Below, piece after piece: positions 34,635-43,556 of a DNA stretch of 64,000 nt. A program made the translations under genes and the position numbers. The DNA is taken from the NCBI RefSeq assembly GCF_014078545.1, contig NZ_MU078707.1, forward strand, positions 1 to 64,000, written 5' to 3'. The notes under the pieces are model-generated. The model was given only the letters and a program-made list of their open reading frames with translations. It did no database searches and had not been told where the DNA came from. The DNA comes from Nitrosopumilus sp. b1. Lineage in GTDB: Archaea > Thermoproteota > Nitrososphaeria > Nitrososphaerales > Nitrosopumilaceae. How positions within the stretch are numbered: the first letter of the stretch is position 1; the number at the start of each line of letters is the position of its first letter.

Positions 34635-35053
34635 TGTTTCACCTCCTTATTGGTTGACTTTTTTGAAATTGGAAGGATAACGACCTGAATAAGATCCCCT
34701 TCCTTGATTCCGAGTGCATCGCGTTCGGCCTCTGGAATTGAAATTCTACCGTTACTTCCAACGGTAGTTTTGTAAGCTCCCCAATTTAGGAAATTTGGGA
34801 GATTTTGATTCATTTGGAAAATTTGTTCAAATCCTTTGGATTGCATATTATTCATGTTTTGCATCATATTCTCTTGGGCTTCAGTAGTCTTGTTTGCAAC
34901 TTCCTGTAGGGTTACTAGGGGATCAAACTTGTTCTGGTTTTGTTGCATAAGGTCACCAAAATTTTTCATAAATTCTGCTTGCGCCTTTCCACTCTTTTGA
35001 ATCCATTCTTTGAACATTTCAGCAGGATTATATTGGTATTGATTACCACTCAT
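34631..35053 (-). CDS. Phasin-like protein with C-terminal SpoVT/AbrB domain
   Basis: 140 residues. An N-terminal helical, Gln/Asn/Met-rich region (1-90, MFKEWIQKSGKAQAEFMKNF) resembles phasins. The C-terminal part, TTVGSNGRISIPEAERDALGIKEGDLIQVVIL, is a SpoVT/AbrB swapped-hairpin DNA-binding domain. A granule protein that also binds DNA, like haloarchaeal or bacterial PHA regulators, is possible. It overlaps the next gene by 4 bases. Confidence 0.78.
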   Translation of the reverse strand: MSGNQYQYNPAEMFKEWIQKSGKAQAEFMKNFGDLMQQNQNKFDPLVTLQEVANKTTEAQENMMQNMNNMQSKGFEQIFQMNQNLPNFLNWGAYKTTVGSNGRISIPEAERDALGIKEGDLIQVVILPISKKSTNKEVKQ

Positions 35054-35091
35054 AGGTAATAGAAGGTCATATGTGGAATATAAAGGTATTG

Positions 35092-35874
35092 TTATTCATC
35101 AAGAAAATTAATCACCGTTTCTGTAAATAATTCTGGATTATCGACGTAAGGAGTATGCCCAGAATGTTCCATGTTAAAAAACCTGCAATCACGAATTGCC
35201 GAAACAAAACTACTAGAATATTCTAGAGGAATTACAGGATCCTTATCCCCCCAAATTATCAATGTTGGAGATACTATTTTTTTTAGATGATCAGTAATGT
35301 CGTTACTATTTTTTAGTCCAAGTAAAGTAGACATGAATGCCATCTTTGCATTTGGTAGCTGCATTCTCTCTATGAAGCCGTTTATGATTTTTGGATCTAT
35401 TTTTTCATCTCCCGCCATATGCTCAAATGCATTTTTTGCCCCTTCTTCAGTTGGATATAATGCAGCCATCACGTATGCTTCCAATGCAGGAGTTGATTGA
35501 GACATTGCACCAGAGGGCGAAACAAGAACTAGTTTTTTGACATTATCATACTTTGAAACATATTCTGCGCAGACTTGCCCCCCAAATGATGATCCGATCA
35601 AAATTGGTGATGAAATAGAGATCTCTTTTAAGAAGTGAGAAAGAAAATCTACAAAAAACTCTTGAGTATAATCAACTAGAGGTTTGTCACTATACCCAAA
35701 TCCTATTAGATCAGGAACTATCAATCGATAGTGTTTTTCAAAAATGGGAATGACATACTCCCACCTTTCAGCTGATGCGCCCAATCCATGGATAAGCACC
35801 AAAACATCGTTTCCCTTTCCAGATTCAAGGTAACGAATTTTGTTTCCGTCAACGGAAACAAATTTCTCCTCCAT
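35092..35874 (-). CDS. Alpha/beta hydrolase
   Basis: 260 residues from the ATG at 35874. The nucleophile elbow is LIGSSFGGQVCAEY (GxSxG), the acid is in IIWGDKDPVIP and the His is in MEHSGHTPYVDN. The oxyanion HG is in LVLIHGLGAS. Its place upstream of the phasin genes suggests a PHA or hydroxybutyrate-oligomer hydrolase, but the fold is too general to fix the substrate. Confidence 0.85.
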   Translation of the reverse strand: MEEKFVSVDGNKIRYLESGKGNDVLVLIHGLGASAERWEYVIPIFEKHYRLIVPDLIGFGYSDKPLVDYTQEFFVDFLSHFLKEISISSPILIGSSFGGQVCAEYVSKYDNVKKLVLVSPSGAMSQSTPALEAYVMAALYPTEEGAKNAFEHMAGDEKIDPKIINGFIERMQLPNAKMAFMSTLLGLKNSNDITDHLKKIVSPTLIIWGDKDPVIPLEYSSSFVSAIRDCRFFNMEHSGHTPYVDNPELFTETVINFLDE

Positions 35875-35990
35875 CAAATGCGTGATGAAAAGTAGGTAGA
35901 TAAATTTTCTTGTTTAGTAAAATTAGATTCGAAAAACGTTTTTGGGACCAAGGGATATAAACAACTTTATTTGAAATTATGTGATTTATC

Positions 35991-36509
35991 ATGCAAGTTC
36001 CAATTTGTGGTTTTGATGCAAAAAATGCAGTTTTATGTCCACAATGCGAGTCAAAGGTAGAATCAGGAGATCTTACTAAAGCAGATGTGGATGCATCAAT
36101 TATCTTAGCTAGATTGGCAAAGACGCACCCACAGATTGATCAATTTACCTTACATGGGTGCAAAGAGATAGATGGAAATTTCATACTGCGATTTAGTAAA
36201 CAAGATATTCAAAAAATCAGACAAAGTAGAACATTATACGGATTAATTCAGGGAGAGTTTTCAGGAAAAATTTGGCTTGTTGAAGAAGGAGAAAATAACA
36301 AGCGATTCATAGAGGACCTCTTCTTTCCAACAAAGGTATTATCGATAAATTCAGTTTGGGCCCCAGGAGGAATTGAGAAGACAAAGGCCGTAATTTCAGG
36401 CAAGTGGACTCCTAGATTCCCCATTGATGTTAAAAAGGTCTCTCAAATAGTCAAAAATGCTAGAAATCTTGATATCGAAATCGAGTTTGAAGAATCACGG
36501 AGAAACTAA
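35991..36509 (+). CDS. NusA-like KH-domain protein
   Basis: 172 residues. The N-terminal CGFDAKNAVLCPQCE zinc-binding piece is followed by KH-like segments (LHGCKEIDGNFILRFS and PTKVLSINSVWAPGGIEKTKAVIS). It resembles archaeal NusA-like proteins annotated as transcription elongation factors, which often sit by tRNA-synthetase or polymerase genes. It is followed after 2 nt by aspS. Confidence 0.75.
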   Translation: MQVPICGFDAKNAVLCPQCESKVESGDLTKADVDASIILARLAKTHPQIDQFTLHGCKEIDGNFILRFSKQDIQKIRQSRTLYGLIQGEFSGKIWLVEEGENNKRFIEDLFFPTKVLSINSVWAPGGIEKTKAVISGKWTPRFPIDVKKVSQIVKNARNLDIEIEFEESRRN

Positions 36510-36511
36510 TT

Positions 36512-37798
36512 TTGGGATTTGCAAAGACTCACGATATATTAGATGTCAATTCTTCTTTGATTAATTCGGAAGTCAAGCTTGGCGGATGGATAGAGGATTT
36601 ACGAAAACTTGGCAAGATGACATTTCTCACATTACGAGATGTCTCTGGAATCATTCAGGTAATTGTAAAAGGAGAATTAAATGACAAGCTTGAAGGACTA
36701 AACAGACAAAGCGTAGTTTTCATTAAAGGTAAAGTTCAGGATACCAAAGCCAAGGATTTTGATTGTGAAATATTAGCACTGGAGATAGATGTTTTAGGAA
36801 AAGCAATTCATCCTTTACCAATTGATCCTATTGGCAGATTAGAAAGTAACATCGACAACAGGTTAAACTCTAGAGCACTAGATATGAGGAATCAAAAGAC
36901 TGCATCAATCTTCAAGCTTCGTCACCATGTTTTAGCAATATTACGAAAGACATTATCAGACAAACGATTCATCGAAATCACTACACCGAAGATTATTGGT
37001 AGTGCAAGTGAAGGTGGTGCAAATCTTTTTTCACTTGAATACTTTGGCAGAACCGCATACCTTGCACAGAGTCCGCAGTTGTACAAGGAACAGATGACAA
37101 TAGGACTAGAGCGAGTCTTTGAGATTTCAAACTTTTATCGAGCAGAAAAGTCACACACCGGAAGACACCTTAGTGAATTTACAAGTGTAGACATTGAAGC
37201 TGCATTTATGGATTATACAGATGTGATGAATGTTCTAGAGTCACTTGTCATGGAAGTTTACAAATTTACATCAGAGAATTGCAAAAAGGAACAAGAAGAG
37301 ATTGAATATGAGATCAAAGTTCCAAATGCACCATTTGATCGTGTTGCATATTCCCAAGTAGTTGATGAGTTAAAATCACTTGATCAGAAGATAGAATTTG
37401 GAGACGACCTTCTTGATTCTCATTTAAGACTAGTTGGTGAAAAGCATCCAGGATTTTATTTTCTAACAGACTGGCCATTGAAGCTAAAACCATTTTACAT
37501 TAGAGAAAAGGACGAGGATGCAACATTGTCTCGCTCCTTTGATTTACAATATGGATACTTGGAGTTATCATCTGGAGGAACGAGACTGCATGATCCTGCA
37601 ATACTCAAGGCACGACTAGCAGAACAGGGATTAGACCCTGCCTTGTTTAAGGACCACTTGCAAGCATTTGATTGGGGAATGCCTCCTCACTCTGGATGGG
37701 GATTAGGTCTTGATAGACTAATGACTACTCTGATTGGAATTGACAATGTAAGAGAAGTTGTACTCTATCCTAGAGACCCAGACAGATTAAGACCCTAA
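36512..37798 (+). CDS. aspS: Aspartyl-tRNA synthetase (archaeal type)
   Basis: 428 residues, without the bacterial insertion domain. An N-terminal OB fold (1-105) is followed by the class II core. Motif 2 is FEISNFYRAEKSHTGRHLSEF and motif 3 is GWGLGLDRLMTTLIG. In archaea lacking AsnRS this enzyme may charge tRNA-Asn as well. The start is TTG at 36512. It is co-transcribed with the NusA-like gene. Confidence 0.97.
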   Translation: MGFAKTHDILDVNSSLINSEVKLGGWIEDLRKLGKMTFLTLRDVSGIIQVIVKGELNDKLEGLNRQSVVFIKGKVQDTKAKDFDCEILALEIDVLGKAIHPLPIDPIGRLESNIDNRLNSRALDMRNQKTASIFKLRHHVLAILRKTLSDKRFIEITTPKIIGSASEGGANLFSLEYFGRTAYLAQSPQLYKEQMTIGLERVFEISNFYRAEKSHTGRHLSEFTSVDIEAAFMDYTDVMNVLESLVMEVYKFTSENCKKEQEEIEYEIKVPNAPFDRVAYSQVVDELKSLDQKIEFGDDLLDSHLRLVGEKHPGFYFLTDWPLKLKPFYIREKDEDATLSRSFDLQYGYLELSSGGTRLHDPAILKARLAEQGLDPALFKDHLQAFDWGMPPHSGWGLGLDRLMTTLIGIDNVREVVLYPRDPDRLRP

Positions 37799-37832
37799 AA
37801 AGATAAATTCGAAAAAGCCACATTTTGTATTA

Positions 37833-38189
37833 TTGCAACAATGCAGTTTTTGTGGTTCTGTATTTGGGGATAGGAAATGCTACTTTTGTGATGCAAGATG
37901 TTGTACATCATGTATGACTGATGACAGAACACGGTGCAAACAGTGCTACATCAAAAAACGTAGATTAGGAGTAAAGAAGCTGTTAAAGAAAAACAAAATC
38001 GTTCTTGGATTTATTGGATTTTTGTGGTTTTATGCAGTGTATCCAGGCCCATTTCTACCAGGACTAGACCCAAACTTTTACTATCTGACATTAATTGCTG
38101 CAGTTTTAATCATGATACCAGTAGGATTAGCTTTGTTCTTTTGGTCCCTACATCCACCATCATCAGATCTTAAAAAAGAAAAAGACTAG
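37833..38189 (+). CDS. Zinc-finger membrane protein
   Basis: 118 residues. A N-terminal cysteine cluster (QCSFCGSVFGDRKCYFCDARCCTSCMTDDRTRCKQC, eight or more cysteines) fits two bound zinc ions. Two membrane segments (about 55-72 and 83-105) follow, with a basic stretch between finger and membrane. The start is TTG. The gene overlaps the convergent leuB-like gene by 4 bases. Function unknown. Confidence 0.75.
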   Translation: MQQCSFCGSVFGDRKCYFCDARCCTSCMTDDRTRCKQCYIKKRRLGVKKLLKKNKIVLGFIGFLWFYAVYPGPFLPGLDPNFYYLTLIAAVLIMIPVGLALFFWSLHPPSSDLKKEKD

Positions 38190-39202
38190 ACCAGTCTTGA
38201 AACGATCTCTTTTGTAAATTCTTCAGTTGTCTTGTCTCCGCCAATATCCTTTGTTTTAATTCCATCCTTTACTACATCATAGACGGTCTTTTCCAGAGTG
38301 TCACCAACTTGTCTGCATTTTTCATCATTGTACTTTTGTGACAACCAATCAAGCATCATCCTCATCGATAAGATAAACGAGGATGGATTTGCAATGTTCT
38401 TTCCAGCAATATCAAATGCAGCACCATGCACTGGCTCAAAGAGTGCAAAGTCATCACCAATATTTGCAGCAGGTGCCATCCCCAAACCCCCTACAACTTG
38501 AGATGACTCATCAGATAAGATATCACCAAAAAGATTTGTGGTAACTATGACATCAAATAATTCGGGCTGTCGAATCAAATTCATGGCACATGCATCAACA
38601 TACATCTGCTCAAATGTCACATCAGGATAATCTTTTGCAACTTCTGCACACGCTTTTGAAAACAAGCCATCAGTTACTCGCATTACATTTGATTTGTGTA
38701 CACAGGTTACCTTTTTTTGTAAATTCCTATTCTGTGCAGTCTCAAAGGCATATTTTGCAATCCTTTTTGATGCAGGTTCAGAAATGATACGCATGGCAAC
38801 AGCAGCATTGTCAATTAAGAACTCTTGGCCAGTGTACAAATCCTCCGTGTTTTCCCGGACAATTACCATGTCAATGTCCTCACGTAATGCAGGCATGTGT
38901 GGATACGATTTTGCAGGTCGGATATTTGCATAAAGGTCTAGTGCACGACGTAATACAACTATGACATCTGCTGCACTCTCACCAACAGGTGCTTTGAGAC
39001 ACACTTGGGAATTTTTGATTGCAGACATTGTCTCATCAGGCAAGGCCTTGCCAGTATTTTTCAAAGCCTTATCACCTGCCTCTAGTCGTTTTATTGAAAA
39101 TTTCAAATCAAGCTTGTCATGAATTGTCTTTAGAATAGTAACTACAGATTCTGATAATTCAGGTCCGATTCCATCTCCAGTAATTAATGAAACGTTATAC
39201 AT
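38186..39202 (-). CDS. leuB: 3-isopropylmalate dehydrogenase (isocitrate/IPMDH family)
   Basis: About 338 residues from the ATG at 39202. Features are LITGDGIGPEL, VLRRALDLYANIRPAKSYP, VIVRENTEDLYTGQE, TVVHKSNVMRVTDGLF-like and EPVHGAAFDIAGKNIANP. It oxidatively decarboxylates a 2-(hydroxyalkyl)malate using NAD. The upstream leuA, ilvN and ilvB on the same strand make the leucine pathway the likely role, although an isocitrate or homoisocitrate dehydrogenase cannot be ruled out. Confidence 0.85.
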   Translation of the reverse strand: MYNVSLITGDGIGPELSESVVTILKTIHDKLDLKFSIKRLEAGDKALKNTGKALPDETMSAIKNSQVCLKAPVGESAADVIVVLRRALDLYANIRPAKSYPHMPALREDIDMVIVRENTEDLYTGQEFLIDNAAVAMRIISEPASKRIAKYAFETAQNRNLQKKVTCVHKSNVMRVTDGLFSKACAEVAKDYPDVTFEQMYVDACAMNLIRQPELFDVIVTTNLFGDILSDESSQVVGGLGMAPAANIGDDFALFEPVHGAAFDIAGKNIANPSSFILSMRMMLDWLSQKYNDEKCRQVGDTLEKTVYDVVKDGIKTKDIGGDKTTEEFTKEIVSRLV

Positions 39203-39239
39203 CTTTACCAACTCTTTTAGAATATTTGAGGATTTAAGA

Positions 39240-40757
39240 TTAGTTTCCTATCTGTTTTTCCTTTAGCATTTTTTTGAGCATTAATCTGTTAATTCCAGCA
39301 ATTACTGCCTGAACACTAGTAGTGACAATATCCTCACCAATTGATTTTGCAGAGACATGATTCCCTTGTGCATCCTCAACTCGTATAGTTACTTCACATA
39401 ATGCAGTGGAGCCACCAGAGATTGATGCCAAACCATAATCTTTGATTCTAACTTCTGCAATTTTTCCAGTAACCTTTTGAATTGCATTTAGTGCAGCATC
39501 AACGGGGCCTACACCATAATCAGTTGCCGAGAGTTCTTGTCCATCAATGTTTAGCTTGACAAAAGCATATGGCATCGTTCCGATGCCAGTAGAAACAGAA
39601 AATCCAGTCAACTGGACAATTCTCTTTACGCCTTGTTCTTTTAGAATATCACTAGCAATGGATAACAACTCGACATCAGTTACTTGTTTTCCTTGATCAC
39701 CTAAGCTCTTTACTTTTTCAAGAATCTCTTTTGCCTGTTCCTGTGTTGGTTTGATTCCATACTCATCTAGCATTGCATTCATTCCATGAATTCCAGCATG
39801 CTTTCCTACCTGCAACCATCTCTTTCTGCCAACTAGTTCAGGACTGATTGGCTCATACGTCAATGGATTACTCAAAACACCGTGTGTGTGGATTCCGGAT
39901 TCGTGGCCAAATGCATTTTCGCCAACTATAGCCTTGTTTGGTTGGACTTGAATTCCAACTATTTTTGAAACAAATCGTGATGCGTCATAAAGTAGTTTAG
40001 AGTTGATGTTAGTCTCGTATTTTTCCCCATATGGTAAGCATTGCAATGCCATAACAAACTCCTCTAATGATGCATTTCCTGCACGCTCACCAATGCCATT
40101 AATTGTTACATGTGCGCATTCAGCTCCTGCATGAATACCGGCAAGTGCATTTGCAACTGCCAACCCAAAGTCATTGTGACAGTGCACACTGATTGGAAGA
40201 TGTGTTGCATCAACTGCATCCTTTGTTATTTGTGATATGTATTCTGGAGTTGAATATCCAACAGTATCTGGAATGTCAATTCTGTCTGCACCTGCCTTTG
40301 CAACCTCGCCAAATACTTTTTTGAGAAATTCTCTATCGGTCCTTGTTGCATCTTCTGCAGAAAACTCTACTTGTAATCCACGTGACTTGCCATACTCTAC
40401 AGCCTCTATAGCTTTTTCCAATGCTTGTTCCCTTGTCATTTTGAGCTTGTACTCCAAGTGAATGTCAGATGTTGCAATAAAGGTGTGAATGTAGTTTAGA
40501 CCAGAGTCTACTGCAGCATCAATGTCCTTTTTGTTTGTCCTGGCTAGTCCACAAATTTCAGATTTGAGATTTGCTTGAGTAATCATCTTGATTGCATTTT
40601 GCTCTCCCTTTGAAATCACTGGAAAGCCAGCCTCAATTGCATCAACTCCTAGATCATCTAGCTTCTTTGCAATGGATAATTTTTGATCAGGAGATAATGA
40701 AATACCAGGAGTCTGCTCTCCGTCACGTAATGTAGTATCAAATACTCTAACTTTCAT
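39240..40757 (-). CDS. leuA: 2-isopropylmalate synthase
   Basis: 505 residues from the ATG at 40757. The catalytic [12 protein letters not shown], then [25 protein letters not shown] and the LeuA-type allosteric domain (residues about 390-505) are visible. It condenses acetyl-CoA with 2-oxoisovalerate, the first leucine step. Its start overlaps the end of ilvN by 11 bases. A citramalate synthase would have a similar core, so the substrate is inferred from context. Confidence 0.93.
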   Translation of the reverse strand: MKVRVFDTTLRDGEQTPGISLSPDQKLSIAKKLDDLGVDAIEAGFPVISKGEQNAIKMITQANLKSEICGLARTNKKDIDAAVDSGLNYIHTFIATSDIHLEYKLKMTREQALEKAIEAVEYGKSRGLQVEFSAEDATRTDREFLKKVFGEVAKAGADRIDIPDTVGYSTPEYISQITKDAVDATHLPISVHCHNDFGLAVANALAGIHAGAECAHVTINGIGERAGNASLEEFVMALQCLPYGEKYETNINSKLLYDASRFVSKIVGIQVQPNKAIVGENAFGHESGIHTHGVLSNPLTYEPISPELVGRKRWLQVGKHAGIHGMNAMLDEYGIKPTQEQAKEILEKVKSLGDQGKQVTDVELLSIASDILKEQGVKRIVQLTGFSVSTGIGTMPYAFVKLNIDGQELSATDYGVGPVDAALNAIQKVTGKIAEVRIKDYGLASISGGSTALCEVTIRVEDAQGNHVSAKSIGEDIVTTSVQAVIAGINRLMLKKMLKEKQIGN

Positions 40758-41238
40758 GAGAACCTGCCCTCTGTAATGCAGCAATCCCTGTTCTTGCAGT
40801 CTCTATAATCCCAAATGGCTTTGCTAATTCCTCAAATGCCCTAATCTGATCAGGTGTTGCAGTAAGCTCAACCATAATTGATTCCTTTTTGACATCATGG
40901 ATTTTGCCGCCATATGCGTTTGCCATCTTGTTAATCTCCATGCTATCGCTTGGACTGTTTATCTTTATTTTGAATAGAATTAATTCTCTGTAAACCGTTT
41001 TGTGCTCATCTAACTGACGAACCTCTACGGTATCTATCATTTTGTCAAGTTGTTTTACGATTTGTTTAATTTGTTTTTCATCTCCATACGTAGTAATAGT
41101 CATTCTTGATATATCAGGATCAGCTGTTACGCCTACAGAAATACTATCTATGTTAAAGTTTCGTGAACGAAACAACTGAGTAATCTTCCACAATATTCCA
41201 GGTTTGTTTTCAACTAGGATTGATAAAATTGCCCACAT
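40747..41238 (-). CDS. ilvN: Acetolactate synthase small (regulatory) subunit
   Basis: 163 residues from the ATG at 41238. The N-terminal ACT domain is WAILSILVENKPGILWKITQLFRSRNFNI; the second ACT-like half begins near GREL (YRELILFKIKINSP). It confers feedback inhibition by branched-chain amino acids on IlvB. An alternative GTG at 41247 overlaps the ilvB stop codon. Third position in the ilvB-ilvN-leuA-leuB run. Confidence 0.95.
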   Translation of the reverse strand: MWAILSILVENKPGILWKITQLFRSRNFNIDSISVGVTADPDISRMTITTYGDEKQIKQIVKQLDKMIDTVEVRQLDEHKTVYRELILFKIKINSPSDSMEINKMANAYGGKIHDVKKESIMVELTATPDQIRAFEELAKPFGIIETARTGIAALQRAGSHES

Positions 41239-41243
41239 TTTGA

Positions 41244-42932
41244 TCACGAAGGTAAAATCATTTCCTTTAATGAAGTTCCAGGTGCTACAAATGGCAATAC
41301 ATCCTCTTCAGGATCAATTGGAATATCAATGACTGTTGCAACATCACTCTTGAGACCAGCTTTGATTGCATGCTCTAACTCATCAAGTGACTGAGCACGT
41401 ATTCCTTGTGCGCCGTATGACTCTGCTAATTTAACATAATCAGGACAATGTTTTTGATCAACGCCAATCATTCTTCGGTCATAAAATGTTCTCTGCCACT
41501 GTGCAACCATTCCAAGTGTGTAGTTATTTACCAAGAATACAATGACTGGTAAATTCTCCAAAACAGACGTTGCAAGTGAGTTCTCAGTCATGTTAAAGCT
41601 TCCATCTCCTGCGATGTCAACTACAGGAACATCAGGTTTTGCAGCCTTTGCACCTATTGCAGCAGGGAATCCCCAACCCATTGTACCCAATCCAGTTGAG
41701 CTAAAGAAAGTTCCAGGCTGTATAACATCATAGAATAATGATGCCCACATTTGGTGTTGCCCTACTTCTGTTGTGACAATTGATTCCTTTGGTAAAACAT
41801 CACGGAGTTTTCTTAGAATTCTTGCAGCACTCATCTCGCCGGGATGTAGTTTCAAGTTTTCTCTCCAGTATTCCTTAACTTCCTTTACATGTTTTAGCCA
41901 CTCATTGTTTTCGTCTTGTTTTAGTGCCTTTTGCATAAGCATCTTTACCATAATTCTTAATGATGCACGGACATCTCCAACTACTGCAATCTGACTTGTT
42001 TGGTTCTTGTCAATCTCTGCAGGATCAACATCCATGTGTATAATCTTCAAATTTTTCTCAAACTCTTCAAATGTTCCAACTGACCTATCAGAGAAACGAG
42101 TTCCAATTGCTAAAACACAATCAGCTTCAGTCATTAGCTTGTTTGCTTCTGCATGACCGTGCATACCAATTGGTCCTAATGATAGTGGATGATTCTCAGG
42201 AAATGCACCTTTTCCCTTAAACGTTGTAACAACTGGAATCATCAACATCTCTGCAATAGCTTGCAACTCTGCAAAAGCAGAAGAAATTATAGTACCACCG
42301 CCTGCCAAAATTATTGGTCTGTCAACTGATAACAACATGTCAATTGCTTTTTCAATCTTTGAGATATCAGGATCAGTCCATGGATGATACCCACGAATTT
42401 TAAATTCTTCAGGAAATGTCATCTTTGCTTCATTTTGTTGAACGTCTTTTGGAATATCCAATAGTACAGGACCAGGCCTTCCAGTCTCGGCAATGTAAAA
42501 TCCCTTTTTGACAACTTCGGGTATTTCTGATGCATCTCTTGGTTGAAATGCATATTTTACAACAGGGTTTGCCATTCCGATGATATCACTTTCTTGAAAT
42601 GCGTCTCGTCCAATCATTTTGACTGGAACTTGACCCGTGATTGCAACCATTGGTGCAGAGTCTGCTTGTGCTGTGGCGATTCCTGTTAGAATATTTGTTG
42701 CTCCAGGGCCTGATGTTGCAAAACAGACACCTGGTTTTCTACTTACACGGCCAAAGCCGTCTGCCATGTGAGCTGCAGACTGCTCATGTCTTACAAGAAT
42801 ATGCCTAATGTTTGACTTGAATAGCTCATCATACATTGGTAGGTTTGCACCTCCCGGTAACCCAAAGACTTCCTTAACGCCTTCTTTTTCCAATGCTTTC
42901 ATCAATGCAGCGGCACCAATCATATTTTCCAT
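41244..42932 (-). CDS. ilvB: Acetolactate synthase large subunit
   Basis: 562 residues, a ThDP enzyme. GxPGGANLPMYD, RHEQSAAHMADGFGRVSRKPG, TSGPGATNILTGIATAQADS and the ThDP motif GDGSFNMTENSL...NNYTLGM are all present. It makes acetolactate or acetohydroxybutyrate for valine, leucine and isoleucine. It is the first gene of a minus-strand operon with ilvN, leuA and leuB, and has a 218-bp upstream region. Confidence 0.97.
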   Translation of the reverse strand: MENMIGAAALMKALEKEGVKEVFGLPGGANLPMYDELFKSNIRHILVRHEQSAAHMADGFGRVSRKPGVCFATSGPGATNILTGIATAQADSAPMVAITGQVPVKMIGRDAFQESDIIGMANPVVKYAFQPRDASEIPEVVKKGFYIAETGRPGPVLLDIPKDVQQNEAKMTFPEEFKIRGYHPWTDPDISKIEKAIDMLLSVDRPIILAGGGTIISSAFAELQAIAEMLMIPVVTTFKGKGAFPENHPLSLGPIGMHGHAEANKLMTEADCVLAIGTRFSDRSVGTFEEFEKNLKIIHMDVDPAEIDKNQTSQIAVVGDVRASLRIMVKMLMQKALKQDENNEWLKHVKEVKEYWRENLKLHPGEMSAARILRKLRDVLPKESIVTTEVGQHQMWASLFYDVIQPGTFFSSTGLGTMGWGFPAAIGAKAAKPDVPVVDIAGDGSFNMTENSLATSVLENLPVIVFLVNNYTLGMVAQWQRTFYDRRMIGVDQKHCPDYVKLAESYGAQGIRAQSLDELEHAIKAGLKSDVATVIDIPIDPEEDVLPFVAPGTSLKEMILPS

Positions 42933-42979
42933 ATTATATCACCAAACAAAACTTCCATAATTTTAATTGTTAAAATTTG

Positions 42980-43066
42980 GACTGACTTTACAGTAGTACA
43001 ACCAGCAGAAAAAGTGCTGTTTTATCAGTCGATTTATTCATATCAGTCAGAATAAAGCTTCTCTGA
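42980..43066. promoter_or_regulatory. Repeat-bearing region upstream of ilvB
   Basis: The segment between ilvB (minus) and the NTF2-like gene (plus) has two exact copies of TATCAGTC, at 43023-43030 and 43041-43048, spaced 18 bp apart. A partial inverted GACTGA occurs at about 42983-42988 and CTGATAA at 43062-43068. A CAGCAGAAAAAGTGCTG hairpin lies near 43003-43019. The pattern fits operator-like sites. No regulator is known; this is an observation, not a proven site. Confidence 0.35.
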
Positions 43067-43150
43067 TAATTAATAAAGATTGCTAGGAGAATTGCAAAAA
43101 GACAGACATCCTAAGAAGGTTTAACTTGCTATGGGAAAACGGAAAAACAA

Positions 43151-43555
43151 ATGGCAGACACCTCAGAGATTATCAAAGTTATTGAGACATTTTTTGAATC
43201 AGGAAAGACAAAGGACCTATCATCGCTAAGTCAGATTCAGTTAGATGATCCAAATTTTTCAAGCTTTAGTGATGTGCCGCCATATGATCTAAAAGACTAC
43301 AAGACCACAATTGCACTAGAAGAGCTTCGCTTTATCAGCATATCAGATTATTCCTATGAGATAAAAAATCCAAAGATCAGCATTTTTGATAATACCGCAG
43401 TGGTTGCATTTGAGCTAAATCAGAAAGGAATGCTTGTTGACAACAAGGCATTCACTGGAGAGCACATCTCAATTAATGGCAGAGCAACATTTGTGCTAGT
43501 CAAAAAGCCAACATGGAAGATAGCACATATTCACCTGTCAAAGATAGGCTCTTAG
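43151..43555 (+). CDS. NTF2-like (SnoaL-type) small protein
   Basis: 134 residues. An N-terminal helical part (IIKVIETFFESGKTKDLSSL) is followed by alternating strands (RFISISDYSYEIKNPKISIFDNTAVVAFEL, GRATFVLVKKPTWKIAHIHLS). The final W-KI-HIHLS strand is typical of SnoaL/NTF2-like folds. Small members bind ligands or act as accessory domains. It is convergent with the LsrF-type gene, one base apart. Confidence 0.8.
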   Translation: MADTSEIIKVIETFFESGKTKDLSSLSQIQLDDPNFSSFSDVPPYDLKDYKTTIALEELRFISISDYSYEIKNPKISIFDNTAVVAFELNQKGMLVDNKAFTGEHISINGRATFVLVKKPTWKIAHIHLSKIGS

Positions 43556-43556
43556 A

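Noticed and set aside
35932-35943. 12-bp palindrome AAAAACGTTTTT between hydrolase and NusA-like genes
   Set aside because: It is A/T runs around ACGT and may arise by chance in AT-rich DNA; no second copy was noticed.
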